NCBI RefSeq assembly: GCF_024733565.1
Contig: NZ_JANIOC010000005.1
Span: 62,001-126,000, forward strand
Origin: Rossellomorea sp. SC111
Lineage (GTDB): Bacteria; Bacillota; Bacilli; Bacillales; Bacillaceae_B
DNA: 64,000 nt
Reading direction: 5' to 3'
Part shown: piece after piece, positions 25,886 to 35,037 of the stretch
How the letters are laid out: the number at the start of each line of letters is the position of its first letter
Position numbering within the stretch: position 1 is the stretch's first letter
Notes under the pieces: model-generated
What the model saw: only the letters and a program-made list of their open reading frames with translations
Database searches by the model: none
What the model was told of the DNA's origin: nothing
Made by a program: the position numbers and the translations under genes

Positions 25886-27360
25886 GTACCACAAAGCGCT
25901 ACCATCCAATCATGATGGTCCTCAAGCTCTGGAGCTTGGTCCGAGGTTCTTTCTTCTTCGTGATATTTTTATTCGTCATCAAGGCAGGATCCGACTCGCT
26001 CTTCATCTATTATGCAAGGTGGGTATTGCTGGCCGTCATCGGAATCTCCCTTCTGGCCATTCCATTGAAGTGGCTGTTTGAGACTTACGCTTATGATAAA
26101 AAGGCATTCTATCTGAATAAAGGGATTTTATTCAAATCAGAACAAACGGTGGCTTTTTCAAAGATTCAAAATGTGAACCGCCATGTATCGGTCATTCACC
26201 GGATGTTCGGCTTGACTGCCCTTCATTTCGAAACGGCGGCAGCAGGGGAAGATGCATCCGTGAAGTTCGAAGCTCTGACCCTTAAGGAAGCGGAAAAGCT
26301 GGAGGAGTTGGCAGCGAATAAGGTAGAAAAGGAAGCTGTACTGGAGGAAACAGAGGAAGGGCAGGGTGCTGACCCCGTTCTGCCGAGCGAAAGGACCTTG
26401 CACTTCCGTCCGACCAAAAAGGATACCATCAAAGCGTCTTTCATTTCGCTGGGCTTTCTCTTCCTGGTTCCGCTGCTGTTCTCTTTTTACTCGAATATCA
26501 GTGACATCTGGAATGTAGACGAAGAGGCAAAGGGCTTCTTTTCTTGGATTGCTCAGTCTCCGCTGACCTTCATCATCGTATTGGCAGGACTTCTGATTGT
26601 ATCGGCCGTCCTGGGAGTGGTCCGGACGTATCTGAAATATGGTGCGTACGAGCTTTCCTCCGACAAGGACCGGATCTACATCCAAAACGGAGTCATCGAG
26701 CTGCAGAGTTTCTCGATTTTGAAGGGAAGGGTGCAGGCTGTGGAGCTGAAGCAGTCGTTGATTAAGCGACTGTTCGGCATGACCGAGGTCGAGCTGATCA
26801 GTATCGGGCAAGGGGTGATTTCAGAAGACAGCCCGGATATTAAGTCGCTCTATCCATTCCTCCCGACCGACCGCGCGTATGAATTGGTTGCCGAACTTCT
26901 GCCGGGTTATCAGGTGGAGAAGAAGATGAACCCGCTTCCGTTAAAATCACTGGCGATCCGAATGATCCAGCCCAGCTGGATCTGGGTCATCGCTACAGGG
27001 GCACTCTTTTGGTTCAAGCCGGCGGTCTTTGGGATAGCCGGCTCCTGGATCTACGTATCGATCGCCCTGCTGATTGCGATCTTGGTGTGGAGATGGCTCA
27101 ATTTCCTTCACACCGGCTATCTCCTGCGCGACAACTTTGTCCAATTCAAAAAAGGCTTCTTTGAATCGTCGATTTTCTATACGAAGCGGGAAAAAGTGAT
27201 CGAAGTCGAAGTGACCCAGTCACGGCTGCAGAAACTGATCGGAGCCGCATCCATCTCCACCATCAATCGGGCCAAACCGATCCGGGTCGAGGATATCAGG
27301 GATATTCCTTTTTCTGTGGGGGAAGAGTTTTATCGTTGGTATTTGGGACGGCGGGTGTGA
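25882..27360 (+). CDS. ydbT: Multi-PH-domain membrane protein, YdbT-like
   Basis: 492 aa. Three DUF304/bPH2 repeats, each after a membrane-helix pair: VAFSKIQNVNRHVSVIHRMFGL, LKGRVQAVELKQSLIKRLFG and KREKVIEVEVTQSRLQKLIG (shown as fragments of the three). Expressed with ydbS, and possibly with the upstream ABC genes because the gap is only eleven bases. Terminator at 27471. Confidence 0.9.
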   Translation: MSTTKRYHPIMMVLKLWSLVRGSFFFVIFLFVIKAGSDSLFIYYARWVLLAVIGISLLAIPLKWLFETYAYDKKAFYLNKGILFKSEQTVAFSKIQNVNRHVSVIHRMFGLTALHFETAAAGEDASVKFEALTLKEAEKLEELAANKVEKEAVLEETEEGQGADPVLPSERTLHFRPTKKDTIKASFISLGFLFLVPLLFSFYSNISDIWNVDEEAKGFFSWIAQSPLTFIIVLAGLLIVSAVLGVVRTYLKYGAYELSSDKDRIYIQNGVIELQSFSILKGRVQAVELKQSLIKRLFGMTEVELISIGQGVISEDSPDIKSLYPFLPTDRAYELVAELLPGYQVEKKMNPLPLKSLAIRMIQPSWIWVIATGALFWFKPAVFGIAGSWIYVSIALLIAILVWRWLNFLHTGYLLRDNFVQFKKGFFESSIFYTKREKVIEVEVTQSRLQKLIGAASISTINRAKPIRVEDIRDIPFSVGEEFYRWYLGRRV

Positions 27361-27470
27361 CAGGTGCAACAGGGGGACGGTCCTCGTGATGCAAAAGTGA
27401 GCATTCCCGCGCTTTCAAGTAATTGAAAATTTTTCATCTTGTTTTGGCAGTCATTATATAGAAGCAAAAA

Positions 27471-27516
27471 AACCAACGTGAAAGACTCATCGATTGATGA
27501 GTTTTTTACGTTGGTA
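27471..27516 (+). terminator. Terminator after ydbT
   Basis: Outer arms CCAACGT/ACGTTGG and inner arms ACTCATC/GATGAGT with a T run. A GGGGGACGGTCC end of the palindromic repeat family lies between ydbT and it, near 27372. From 27517 to 27743 I see no gene. Confidence 0.8.
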
Positions 27517-27743
27517 GAGGGTTGGGGCTGGTGATGGATCTTTCATTAAAGCCCCCGTTAGCGAAACAAGTTTTGAAAAATTTAATTTCCTTCAACAAAA
27601 ATTGTCTATACCTGTGTATTTATCACTTCTTTTATTTCACCGTTCTTTTCAAAGATGTATAAACCACCCATTCGCTTATCTTCGTTTTCTTTCCAACCTC
27701 TACTTTCCACTTTATTGATAATACAATTTATTCAAAAACAGGA

Positions 27744-27772
27744 TTGACAAACCAATTAGATTCCTTTACCAT
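27744..27772 (+). promoter_or_regulatory. Likely promoter of the methionine transporter operon
   Basis: TTGACA at 27744-27749, a 17-base spacer and TACCAT at 27767-27772. Transcription would start about 45 bases before the S-box. Confidence 0.5.
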
Positions 27773-27821
27773 TACCCTAATGCATAAACGCATCATAACT
27801 TTAATTTAATAAAGCGATATC

Positions 27822-27987
27822 TTCTTATCAAGAGAGGTGGAGGGACTGGCCCTGCGATACCTCGGCAACGGGTTCTTAAATGAATACCGTGCCAATTCCA
27901 TCAAGTCATATGACTTGAAAGATGAGAAGAGCGGGACATATACATATTTGTGCCTCTCTTCTTATGAAGGGGGGCACTTTTTATTTT
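27822..27987 (+). promoter_or_regulatory. SAM-I (S-box) riboswitch with terminator
   Basis: Conserved S-box blocks occur in order: CTTATCAAGAGAGGTGGAGG (27824), GGGACTGGCCCTGCGATACC, TCGGCAACGGG, GTGCCAATTCC and GATGAGAAGAG. The terminator is GTGCCTCTCTTC (27950-27961) with GAAGGGGGGCAC (27966-27977), then TTTTTATTTT. GAAGAG at 27924-27932 can pair with CTCTTC to form the antiterminator. High SAM should switch off metNIQ. Confidence 0.95.
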
Positions 27988-28048
27988 CAGTCATGTCCTT
28001 CAAACGCAGGCATCAAGAAGAATACATAGGGAAAGGAGCAAGTCTTGT

Positions 28049-29074
28049 ATGATCAGAGTTCAGAATGTTACGAAAGTATTTGAGACGAAAGACGGCCCAT
28101 TCACTGCTTTGAGGGATGTTTCCTTCGAAGTGAAGAAGGGAGAGATTTATGGCGTGATCGGATTCAGTGGAGCGGGAAAAAGCACGCTTGTCCGCTGTCT
28201 CAATTTTTTAGAGAAACCATCTTCGGGTGATATTTTCATAGAGGGGCGCAGCCTGAAGGATCAGTCGGCCATCGATCTGAGGAAAGAACGGCACCGCATC
28301 GGGATGATCTTTCAGCACTTCAATCTGTTTCAATCCCGGACAGTGGCAGGGAATATCGCCTATCCTCTGAAACTGGCAAAATGGCCGAAAGATAAAATCA
28401 ACGAGAGAGTTAAGGAGTTGCTCGCGTTTGTCGGACTTGAGGATAAAGCGAAGCATTATCCGGATGAACTGTCAGGAGGGCAGAAGCAAAGGGTGGGGAT
28501 AGCAAGAGCCCTGGCGACGTCCCCTTCGATTCTGCTCTGTGATGAAGCAACCTCTGCACTTGATCCTCAGACGACGGAATCGATTCTGAACTTATTAAAG
28601 AGAATCAACGCGGAATATGGCATTACGATTGTGATGATCACCCACGAAATGGGGGTCATCCGGGAAATCTGTAATAAGGTCGCGGTCATGGAAAAGGGAG
28701 AAATCGTGGAAGAGGGAAGCGTCTTCGATATCTTCTCCAACCCACAGACGTCGACGACGAGAAACTTTGTGAAGAGTGTCATGAATGATCAGCTGCCGGC
28801 ATCGGTTCTCGACAAATTGAATGACAGCAAAGAAGGGCGCATCTGCCGTCTCATTTTCAAAGGGGATTCGACAGGTACGCCGATCCTTTCCGAAACGGCA
28901 AAGAAATTCAATGCTCATATCAATGTATTATTCGGTCAGATCACAGAACTTCAGGGCAAGCCGTTCGGGAATCTCATCGTACAGATCATCGGAAGCAAGA
29001 ACGAAACGGAAGAGATCCTGGAATATTGGAAGAACAGATTATTCGTAAGCGAGGTGGAGAAGCGTGCAAGTTAA
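28049..29074 (+). CDS. metN: Methionine ABC transporter ATP-binding protein
   Basis: 341 aa. Walker A GFSGAGKST, signature LSGGQKQRVGIARALA, Walker B LLCDEATSALDP, and the C-terminal NIL regulatory domain (residues 265-340) that binds methionine in this family. Controlled by the S-box upstream; overlaps metI by eleven bases. Confidence 0.97.
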   Translation: MIRVQNVTKVFETKDGPFTALRDVSFEVKKGEIYGVIGFSGAGKSTLVRCLNFLEKPSSGDIFIEGRSLKDQSAIDLRKERHRIGMIFQHFNLFQSRTVAGNIAYPLKLAKWPKDKINERVKELLAFVGLEDKAKHYPDELSGGQKQRVGIARALATSPSILLCDEATSALDPQTTESILNLLKRINAEYGITIVMITHEMGVIREICNKVAVMEKGEIVEEGSVFDIFSNPQTSTTRNFVKSVMNDQLPASVLDKLNDSKEGRICRLIFKGDSTGTPILSETAKKFNAHINVLFGQITELQGKPFGNLIVQIIGSKNETEEILEYWKNRLFVSEVEKRAS

Positions 29075-29726
29075 TTGGGAATTATTCTGGCCAAGAATTA
29101 TAGAAGCGACATGGGATACATTGGCGATGGTGTCATTCTCCCTCCTGTTTGCAACGTTGATCGGGCTTCCCCTCGGCATTATCGTCGTGGTGACGAGGAA
29201 GGGGCACTTACTCGAACATAAAGCCGTCTTTTCAGTACTCAGCAGCATCATCAACGTGTTTCGTTCGATCCCGTTCATCATCTTGATGGTGGCCATCATC
29301 CCCTTTACAAGATTGGTAGTGGGTACATCGATCGGAACGGCGGCAGCCGTCGTACCACTTGTCGTATTTGCAGCACCCTATATTGCAAGACTGGTAGAGA
29401 GCTCGCTCCTTGAAGTGGAACCGGGGGTCATAGAAGCGGCAGAATCCATGGGAGCCGGGCCGTGGCAGATCATCTTCGGGATCCTCATTCCGGAAGCATT
29501 GAGTACACTGGTCCTAAATATCACAATCGCGACCATCGGACTTGTCGGGGCATCAGCCATGGCCGGGGCAGTCGGAGGCGGTGGCCTCGGGGATCTCGCA
29601 ATTGCTTACGGATATCAGCGATTTGAAACATCCGTCATGATCGTGACTGTCATCATCTTAGTCGTGATGGTGCAGGGACTGCAGACAGCAGGAAATACAT
29701 TATCAAAAATCATCAGGAGACGTTAG
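29064..29726 (+). CDS. metI: Methionine ABC transporter permease
   Basis: 220 aa, five membrane helices. GTG start inside the metN end. The permease EAA loop reads EAAESMGAGPWQIIFGILIPEA. Pairs with MetN and the lipoprotein MetQ to import methionine. Confidence 0.96.
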   Translation: MQVNWELFWPRIIEATWDTLAMVSFSLLFATLIGLPLGIIVVVTRKGHLLEHKAVFSVLSSIINVFRSIPFIILMVAIIPFTRLVVGTSIGTAAAVVPLVVFAAPYIARLVESSLLEVEPGVIEAAESMGAGPWQIIFGILIPEALSTLVLNITIATIGLVGASAMAGAVGGGGLGDLAIAYGYQRFETSVMIVTVIILVVMVQGLQTAGNTLSKIIRRR

Positions 29727-29737
29727 GAGAGAGGAAT

Positions 29738-30574
29738 ATGAAAAAATCAATCAGTCTAGCAAGTATCGCGATTCTATTATTTACCCTACTATTGAGCGGC
29801 TGCTCGGGAAACAGTGCATCCGGCTCAGGTGACAAAGAAGTCGTGAAAGTCGGAGTGAATGGATCAGGGGTGCCGATCTGGGAGTATATGAAAGAGAAGG
29901 CAGCCAAGGAAGGGATCGACATCGAGATTGTGGAGTTTGCCGATTACGTGAGGCCGAACCAGGCGCTGGCCGATGGGGATATCGACCTGAATGCCTTCCA
30001 GACGATCTCGTATTTTGATTCTTTCGTGGAAGAACATAATCTGGACCTTGTACCGATCGGCTCGACGATCATCGCGCCGATGGGCATCTATTCGGAAAAA
30101 TATAAATCGGTAGAAGACTTACCGAAAGGCAGTACAGTAGCCGTTCCTCAAGAGGCGACGAACCTTGGCCGTGCCCTTCTCCTGTTGGAGGAAGCAGGTT
30201 TAATACAACTGAAAGAAGGATTTGATCAGTCACAGGGTCTCGAAGCCATAAAAGAAAACCCGAAAAACCTAGAATTCACACCGGTCGTCGCTGCCCAGAC
30301 ACCAAGGGTTCTGCCGGATGTTGCGGCATCGATCATCAATAATGGTGTGGCTGTTGAAGCAGGGCTCGTCCCGGTTGATGACAGCATCTATATCGAAGGG
30401 GCTGAATCCAAGCCGTACATCAATATCATCGCCGCGCAGGAAAAAGATAAAGACAATAAGACCTATAAAAAGATCGTCGAGCTCTATCAGGAAGATGACG
30501 TAGCGGAACATATAAAGAAAACATACAAAGATTCCCTGATCCCGACATTCGTGCCGGTCAGTGAATTGCATTAG
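29738..30574 (+). CDS. metQ: Methionine-binding lipoprotein
   Basis: 278 aa. Lipobox LLSGC, Cys near residue 22. NLPA-family fold: VKVGVNGSGVPIWEYMKE, DYVRPNQALADGDIDLNAFQ split, and PQEATNLGRALLLL. Delivers methionine to MetNI. Ribosome binding site GGAGAGAGG. Confidence 0.96.
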   Translation: MKKSISLASIAILLFTLLLSGCSGNSASGSGDKEVVKVGVNGSGVPIWEYMKEKAAKEGIDIEIVEFADYVRPNQALADGDIDLNAFQTISYFDSFVEEHNLDLVPIGSTIIAPMGIYSEKYKSVEDLPKGSTVAVPQEATNLGRALLLLEEAGLIQLKEGFDQSQGLEAIKENPKNLEFTPVVAAQTPRVLPDVAASIINNGVAVEAGLVPVDDSIYIEGAESKPYINIIAAQEKDKDNKTYKKIVELYQEDDVAEHIKKTYKDSLIPTFVPVSELH

Positions 30575-30586
30575 GAGGGAAAAGAG

Positions 30587-31783
30587 ATGAGTCAACCAGC
30601 AGTGATTCCAGATCGTAAAACCAACATCGTCGCAGCAGTCGATCAATTGGCTGTGAAACTCGTATCGACCAGCCATCAGATCCACGACAAACCTGAAATC
30701 GGAAACGAAGAGTTCTTTGCTTCAGAGACTTTGACCACCTTACTTGCAGCCAACGGGTTCTCAATTGAACGGGGAGTGGCGGGTCATGAGACTTCCTTTG
30801 TGGCACGCAAACAGTCAGGGAAAGAAGGGCCGGTCATCGGCTATCTCGCTGAATATGACGCCCTGCCTGGACTCGGTCACGCATGTGGTCACAATATCAT
30901 CGGGACGGCAAGCTGCGGGGCGGCCATCGCCCTGTCGTCCGTACTCGAGGAAACAGGAGGGGAAGTGGTGGTGTTCGGTACTCCTGCCGAGGAAGGAGGG
31001 CCGAACGGGAGTGCGAAGGGCAGCTTTGTAAAGGCCGGCTTGTTTGAAGGAGTGGATGCCTGCATGATGGTTCATCCGTTCAACCGAACAACGCAGACAG
31101 GGAAAACCCTTGCGGTGGACCCGCTTGACTTCGAATTTAAAGGAAGGTCTGCTCATGCGGCAGCTTCCCCTGAAGACGGCATCAATGCCCTAGACGGTGT
31201 GATCCAGCTGTTCAACGGGATTAACGCCCTTCGTCAGCACGTGGCCGACGATGTGCGAATCCACGGCATCATCACCCACGGCGGGGACGCGCCAAACATC
31301 GTCCCTGACTACGCAAAAGCCCGCTTCTATATTCGCGCTGCAACGAGGGAAGCGTGCAATGAAGTCACGAAGAAAGTGAAAGCGATCGCTGAGGGATCGG
31401 CCCTTGCCACCGGGACGAAAATGAATGTCATCAAAATCCAAAATGAAGTCGATCACTTTCAGCTCAACCGTCGTTTCGATCAAGTATTCCAGCGTTCCAT
31501 CCAGTCACTGGGCGAACACTTCGACGATACGGAACGAAAGGGCCTCGGCTCATCAGACGCCGGAAACGTCAGCCGGGTGGTCCCGACCATCCATCCCTAC
31601 ATCAAAATCGGCCCCGAATCCCTCGTCGTCCACACGAATGAATTCAGGGAAGCGGCGAAATCCACCGAGGGTGACCGTGCCCTTGTGATCGGGGCAAAGG
31701 CACTTGCACTGACGGGATATGAACTGTTGACGGATAAGCAGCTTTTAGAGGAAATATGGAAAGAGTTTGGTTCAAGTAACTAA
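30587..31783 (+). CDS. M20-family amidohydrolase
   Basis: 398 aa. Metal-binding motifs EYDALPGLGHACGHNIIG, PAEEGGPNGSAKG and HPFNRTTQ, plus the dimerisation region FEFKGRSAHAAASPEDGINAL in pieces. GGAGGG ribosome binding site thirteen bases after metQ. Placement as the fourth gene of the S-box operon suggests it deacylates or hydrolyses a methionine derivative or peptide taken up by MetNIQ; the substrate is inferred only from context. Confidence 0.92.
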   Translation: MSQPAVIPDRKTNIVAAVDQLAVKLVSTSHQIHDKPEIGNEEFFASETLTTLLAANGFSIERGVAGHETSFVARKQSGKEGPVIGYLAEYDALPGLGHACGHNIIGTASCGAAIALSSVLEETGGEVVVFGTPAEEGGPNGSAKGSFVKAGLFEGVDACMMVHPFNRTTQTGKTLAVDPLDFEFKGRSAHAAASPEDGINALDGVIQLFNGINALRQHVADDVRIHGIITHGGDAPNIVPDYAKARFYIRAATREACNEVTKKVKAIAEGSALATGTKMNVIKIQNEVDHFQLNRRFDQVFQRSIQSLGEHFDDTERKGLGSSDAGNVSRVVPTIHPYIKIGPESLVVHTNEFREAAKSTEGDRALVIGAKALALTGYELLTDKQLLEEIWKEFGSSN

Positions 31784-31788
31784 GGATG

Positions 31789-31820
31789 AAAAGACAGCCA
31801 AATCAGGGCTGTCTTTTTTA
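31789..31820 (+). terminator. Terminator of the metNIQ operon
   Basis: AAGACAGCC pairs with GGCTGTCTT, followed by six T residues. Confidence 0.9.
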
Positions 31821-31915
31821 TATGCTGGAGAATGTTCCAATGTTTAACAAAAACACGAAAAGGATAATGAATAAATGAGAGATTGTATCGTAGAAATCAA
31901 CGAAAGGAGAATGAC

Positions 31916-32362
31916 ATGAAAAAACTACTGATAGCAGGAAACCTTTTTTTCACACTTTCGATATTAGGAGCATGCAGTTCTGAAGACGCCGAACCCGAAG
32001 AAAATACCTCAAACGATACGGCAGAAATGAATGACCAGCAGGATTCCCAGGAAAAGGAAGAACCGGCAACCGAACTCCTCGGCAGTGAGAAGCTGCAGGA
32101 ACGAATCCAAAAGGGAATGGACCTCGATTCCTATTCTGCTGAACTAACAGCGATGGAGGAAAAGGGGAAAACCACCCTCGTCAAAAAATACAACTTGACC
32201 GGGAATGAAGAAATAAAAGCACAAGTTCTCCAATCCTCAGACGGGTTTGTCGCAGTCGAAACGGATGGACTTGAAGTGACAGACGTTTCAAACTTCAAAT
32301 CCATGCAAGAAGTTGAGGATCATCTGAACGAGAAGGATATGGAAGAGGATATGGGTGGATAA
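31916..32362 (+). CDS. Small acidic lipoprotein
   Basis: 148 aa. ATG 31916 after AAAGGAG. Lipobox ILGAC (Cys at residue 19), an acidic linker (residues 22-55), then a conserved-looking domain with LGSEKLQERIQKGMDLDSY. No known family named. An AAGCGTT/AACGCTT hairpin follows near 32440-32470. Confidence 0.8.
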   Translation: MKKLLIAGNLFFTLSILGACSSEDAEPEENTSNDTAEMNDQQDSQEKEEPATELLGSEKLQERIQKGMDLDSYSAELTAMEEKGKTTLVKKYNLTGNEEIKAQVLQSSDGFVAVETDGLEVTDVSNFKSMQEVEDHLNEKDMEEDMGG

Positions 32363-32476
32363 ACGTTCCCAACCAGGAGTAGTCCAATAATAAACATACA
32401 AAATTCAATTGTTAATGGAAGATGCATATTAATTAAAGGAAGCGTTGATCTAAAGAGGATTAACGCTTTTTCCTTT

Positions 32477-32511
32477 GACGTTAATGGGTTGAAGGGCAGG
32501 TTAAAGCATTC
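32477..32511 (+). repeat. Cassette-type hairpin element (left-most copy)
   Basis: Contains the core GAAGGGCAGGTTAAAG (32491-32506). First copy seen of the element family that fills gaps between genes up to 51 kb. The arms are degenerate here. Confidence 0.5.
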
Positions 32512-32586
32512 AAATCAAGAAGATCTTTATCGCCTCCCTAAATCCATTAGAATCCCTGTTTATGAAGCATCCAGTTTCAGTGTAAC

Positions 32587-33984
32587 TTAACAGTTGTTTA
32601 GCTTCTTATTGATCTCTTTAACTGCTTTTGAGGTTTGTACATGGTTCAACCAATCCTCTTTTACCGTTTCATGCCCTTCCATCAAGATTTCGACTAGATC
32701 CATATCCTTTAATTTTGTATAAAGATGTTTTGGTTCCCCATTTACTTTGGCACCGCACATCCTTGTTGCTATTGTAGGATCTAAAAAGAATGCAAAATCT
32801 AAGGCGTTTGAACCATCGGGCAGGGAAACTACGTCCATTTTAGGAGTGTAAATTGTAATATCATTTTGCAGTATTTCGAATGAAATCAATTCATAAAATT
32901 CTATGGGATCAGTCGAAACAGCCTTAACAGACTGAATTGAATCTCTTAGCAAATCGGAACTGAGCACTTCTATTTCTGTGTCAGAAAGTTCATCTAGTAA
33001 ATGAAATATACTTATATTCAAAGAGCTTTTCGGTTTAATTTCAAAGTTGACCTCAACATCATGAACCATGACGGAGGTTTTAAGATGGCTATCGAATCTC
33101 TTTCGCTGACCTGAAATCTCATCTCTAAACATATTGGGAACAGGTCTGAATGAGTTATGTATGATTCCTAAAAGTGTATAACAGTTTATTGGGGTATCTG
33201 TGATGATATGAATGGTAAAAAGCTTAGAGAGAGACTCTCCTTCTTGAAGTTTTGAATAAGAAACGTAGATGGGTGCAGAATGCCATGTCATGTCTACAGT
33301 AAAAGGTATTTGGTTATTTTCTAAGATGTGTCTTTTACAATAATGAAAGATGTTGGAGAAAATTTTTTCATAATTAACTTTAAGATTCTTTACACTTACA
33401 TACCTTTGAGGGTTCAGATACTTAAAAGCAAGTTCCTCGAGTTCCGATTGAAATTTAATTAACCCTAACCGTTCACAAAGAGGAGAGAAAAAGATTAACG
33501 TTTCATTTGCATAGGGAACTTTCTTTTCGATCTTTTTAATACCAAGAGTTCTCATATTGTGAAGTCTATCTGCTATTTTAACAATCGCTACCCTAATATC
33601 CTTGGCTGCGTGTGAAAGTAGTTTTTCGGAATTCAAGGCATTATAGAGCTCTTTGTTTAAGGAACCTTTCTCAAACTTCGTTAATCCATCTACAATCAAG
33701 GCAACCTGGGGACCAAACTTGTCTTTAATATTCTCTAAGGAGCAATCAGTATCTTCAACTACATCATGAAGGAGAGCTGCTGTAAGAGTTGTAATATCCG
33801 CTTGATAGTCCATCAGAATTTCACACACTGTAAATGGATGACAAACATAAGGTTCTCCAGTAGCCCTTTTCTGACCCAGATGTGCTAGTTCTGTATACTC
33901 TAAAGCACTCTTAAATACATTTAACTCCTCGGGTGTTAGATAAACAGCCTTTTCAATCAAAGAATTTCTTAACTCCATTACCAT
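32587..33984 (-). CDS. RelA/SpoT-like protein with intact HD hydrolase and degenerate synthetase domain
   Basis: 465 aa, shorter than the roughly 735 aa of bifunctional Rel because the C-terminal helical/ACT part is absent. The HD hydrolase domain is intact (ALLHDVVEDT, VKIADRLHNMRTL). The region matching the synthetase (CYTLLGIIHNSFRPVPNMFRD) lacks the ATP-binding RPKSIYSI-type motif and has FDSHLKTSV where YQSLHTTV is expected. A TGS domain follows (ITIYTPKMDVVSLPDGSNAL). Predicted: a (p)ppGpp-type hydrolase or sensor without synthesis. It lies between two hairpin elements, opposite to most array genes. Confidence 0.88.
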   Translation of the reverse strand: MVMELRNSLIEKAVYLTPEELNVFKSALEYTELAHLGQKRATGEPYVCHPFTVCEILMDYQADITTLTAALLHDVVEDTDCSLENIKDKFGPQVALIVDGLTKFEKGSLNKELYNALNSEKLLSHAAKDIRVAIVKIADRLHNMRTLGIKKIEKKVPYANETLIFFSPLCERLGLIKFQSELEELAFKYLNPQRYVSVKNLKVNYEKIFSNIFHYCKRHILENNQIPFTVDMTWHSAPIYVSYSKLQEGESLSKLFTIHIITDTPINCYTLLGIIHNSFRPVPNMFRDEISGQRKRFDSHLKTSVMVHDVEVNFEIKPKSSLNISIFHLLDELSDTEIEVLSSDLLRDSIQSVKAVSTDPIEFYELISFEILQNDITIYTPKMDVVSLPDGSNALDFAFFLDPTIATRMCGAKVNGEPKHLYTKLKDMDLVEILMEGHETVKEDWLNHVQTSKAVKEINKKLNNC

Positions 33985-34180
33985 CGTATATACTCCAATT
34001 TTTTGGATAATTATAACATTTAAGCTGAATGGAGGAGATGATAATTTATTAAAATGATATGTTAATTCGCTTTTATACCGTTTATACTTTTTCTTTCAAA
34101 TAATGCCCTTAAAAGCCAAGAAATAGCGTAAGAATTGTCCCCTGTTTTCATTAATTACTGTTCCTTGCTCAAATGCCATT

Positions 34181-34208
34181 ATTCCATTAAAGGGCCATTT
34201 AACGGAAT
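34181..34208 (+). repeat. Cassette-type hairpin element
   Basis: TTCCATTAA - AGGGCCAT - TTAACGGAA, arms nine long with one mismatch. The gap 33985-34522 otherwise holds an isolated TTGTCCCC end of the palindromic repeat family near 34135 and no gene. Confidence 0.7.
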
Positions 34209-34522
34209 TACTACGGAGTGGACTTTTACTGCGAAAAAAATCGTTTATTGAGTGTTATAAAAAGTTGCACTTAAAGTGAAATAATTATCACTAAAGGTGG
34301 TCCTAAATAAACTATTAATTATTAAAAAACAAAAATAACCTGATTTATAGATCATTTTTGGATTTATGTATCTTGAGTTGGATCAGGGTACAAAAACCTG
34401 ATGTATCAATGTTTAGATGATCGCAACTAGTGGTTGCGTTGGGTTGCAACGAGAATTATCTTTACTTTTTATGTTGTTTTCAACAATATTGAATTATAGA
34501 TTATAAAAGGGTGGTTACAGTA

Positions 34523-34975
34523 ATTATTTTCAGAGAAAAATTGAAAGTTGAAAGAAAAAACAAAGGTTGGTCTCAGGAAGAGTTATTTCAACAACTCTTT
34601 GTGAGTCGGCAATCGGTTTCTAAATGGGAGAATGGCCAAAGCTTTCCCAGTATAGAAACTATCATCCGTTTAAGTGATCTCTTTGGGATAACCATTGATG
34701 AATTATTACGGATTGATGAAGAGTTAAAAGAAAAAGTAATTAAGGATAGGAAGCAGTTAGCTCATCCGAAGCTGAAATTTTTGTTTAATGTGCTCTTTTT
34801 AATCGGTTTTGCTTTTCTGATTATAAAAATAGGAATAATTTTATTAAACAAATTTACACCTCTTGAACTCAACTTAATAGAAAGTTCATTTTTCTGGAAT
34901 TTTGGCCCCCTATTGTTAATGGTTGGAGGAAGGATTGGTTCAGGTGTTTTTAAAGAAAAATATAATGAGGACTAA
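34523..34975 (+). CDS. XRE-type HTH protein with C-terminal membrane helices; possible ATT start
   Basis: About 150 aa. HTH is FREKLKVERKNKGWSQEELF with SRQSVSKWENGQSFPS; two membrane helices follow (residues about 84-105 and 117-138). The AAAGGGTGG ribosome binding site (34506-34514) overlaps the only GTG (34511). The well-spaced start is ATT 34523 (or 34526), where relatives carry ATG before IFREKL. Membrane-bound XRE regulators often control the next gene, here the DUF418 protein 62 bases downstream. Confidence 0.8.
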   Translation: MIFREKLKVERKNKGWSQEELFQQLFVSRQSVSKWENGQSFPSIETIIRLSDLFGITIDELLRIDEELKEKVIKDRKQLAHPKLKFLFNVLFLIGFAFLIIKIGIILLNKFTPLELNLIESSFFWNFGPLLLMVGGRIGSGVFKEKYNED

Positions 34976-35037
34976 TATTTACTCACCTCAGGGTAATTTG
35001 TTGAAAAAAGGCCGAAAAAAATTGCAAGGAGAAATTT

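Noticed and set aside
27837-28052. 71-codon frame starting inside the S-box
   Set aside because: It runs through conserved riboswitch helices and the terminator, so it is untranslated leader.
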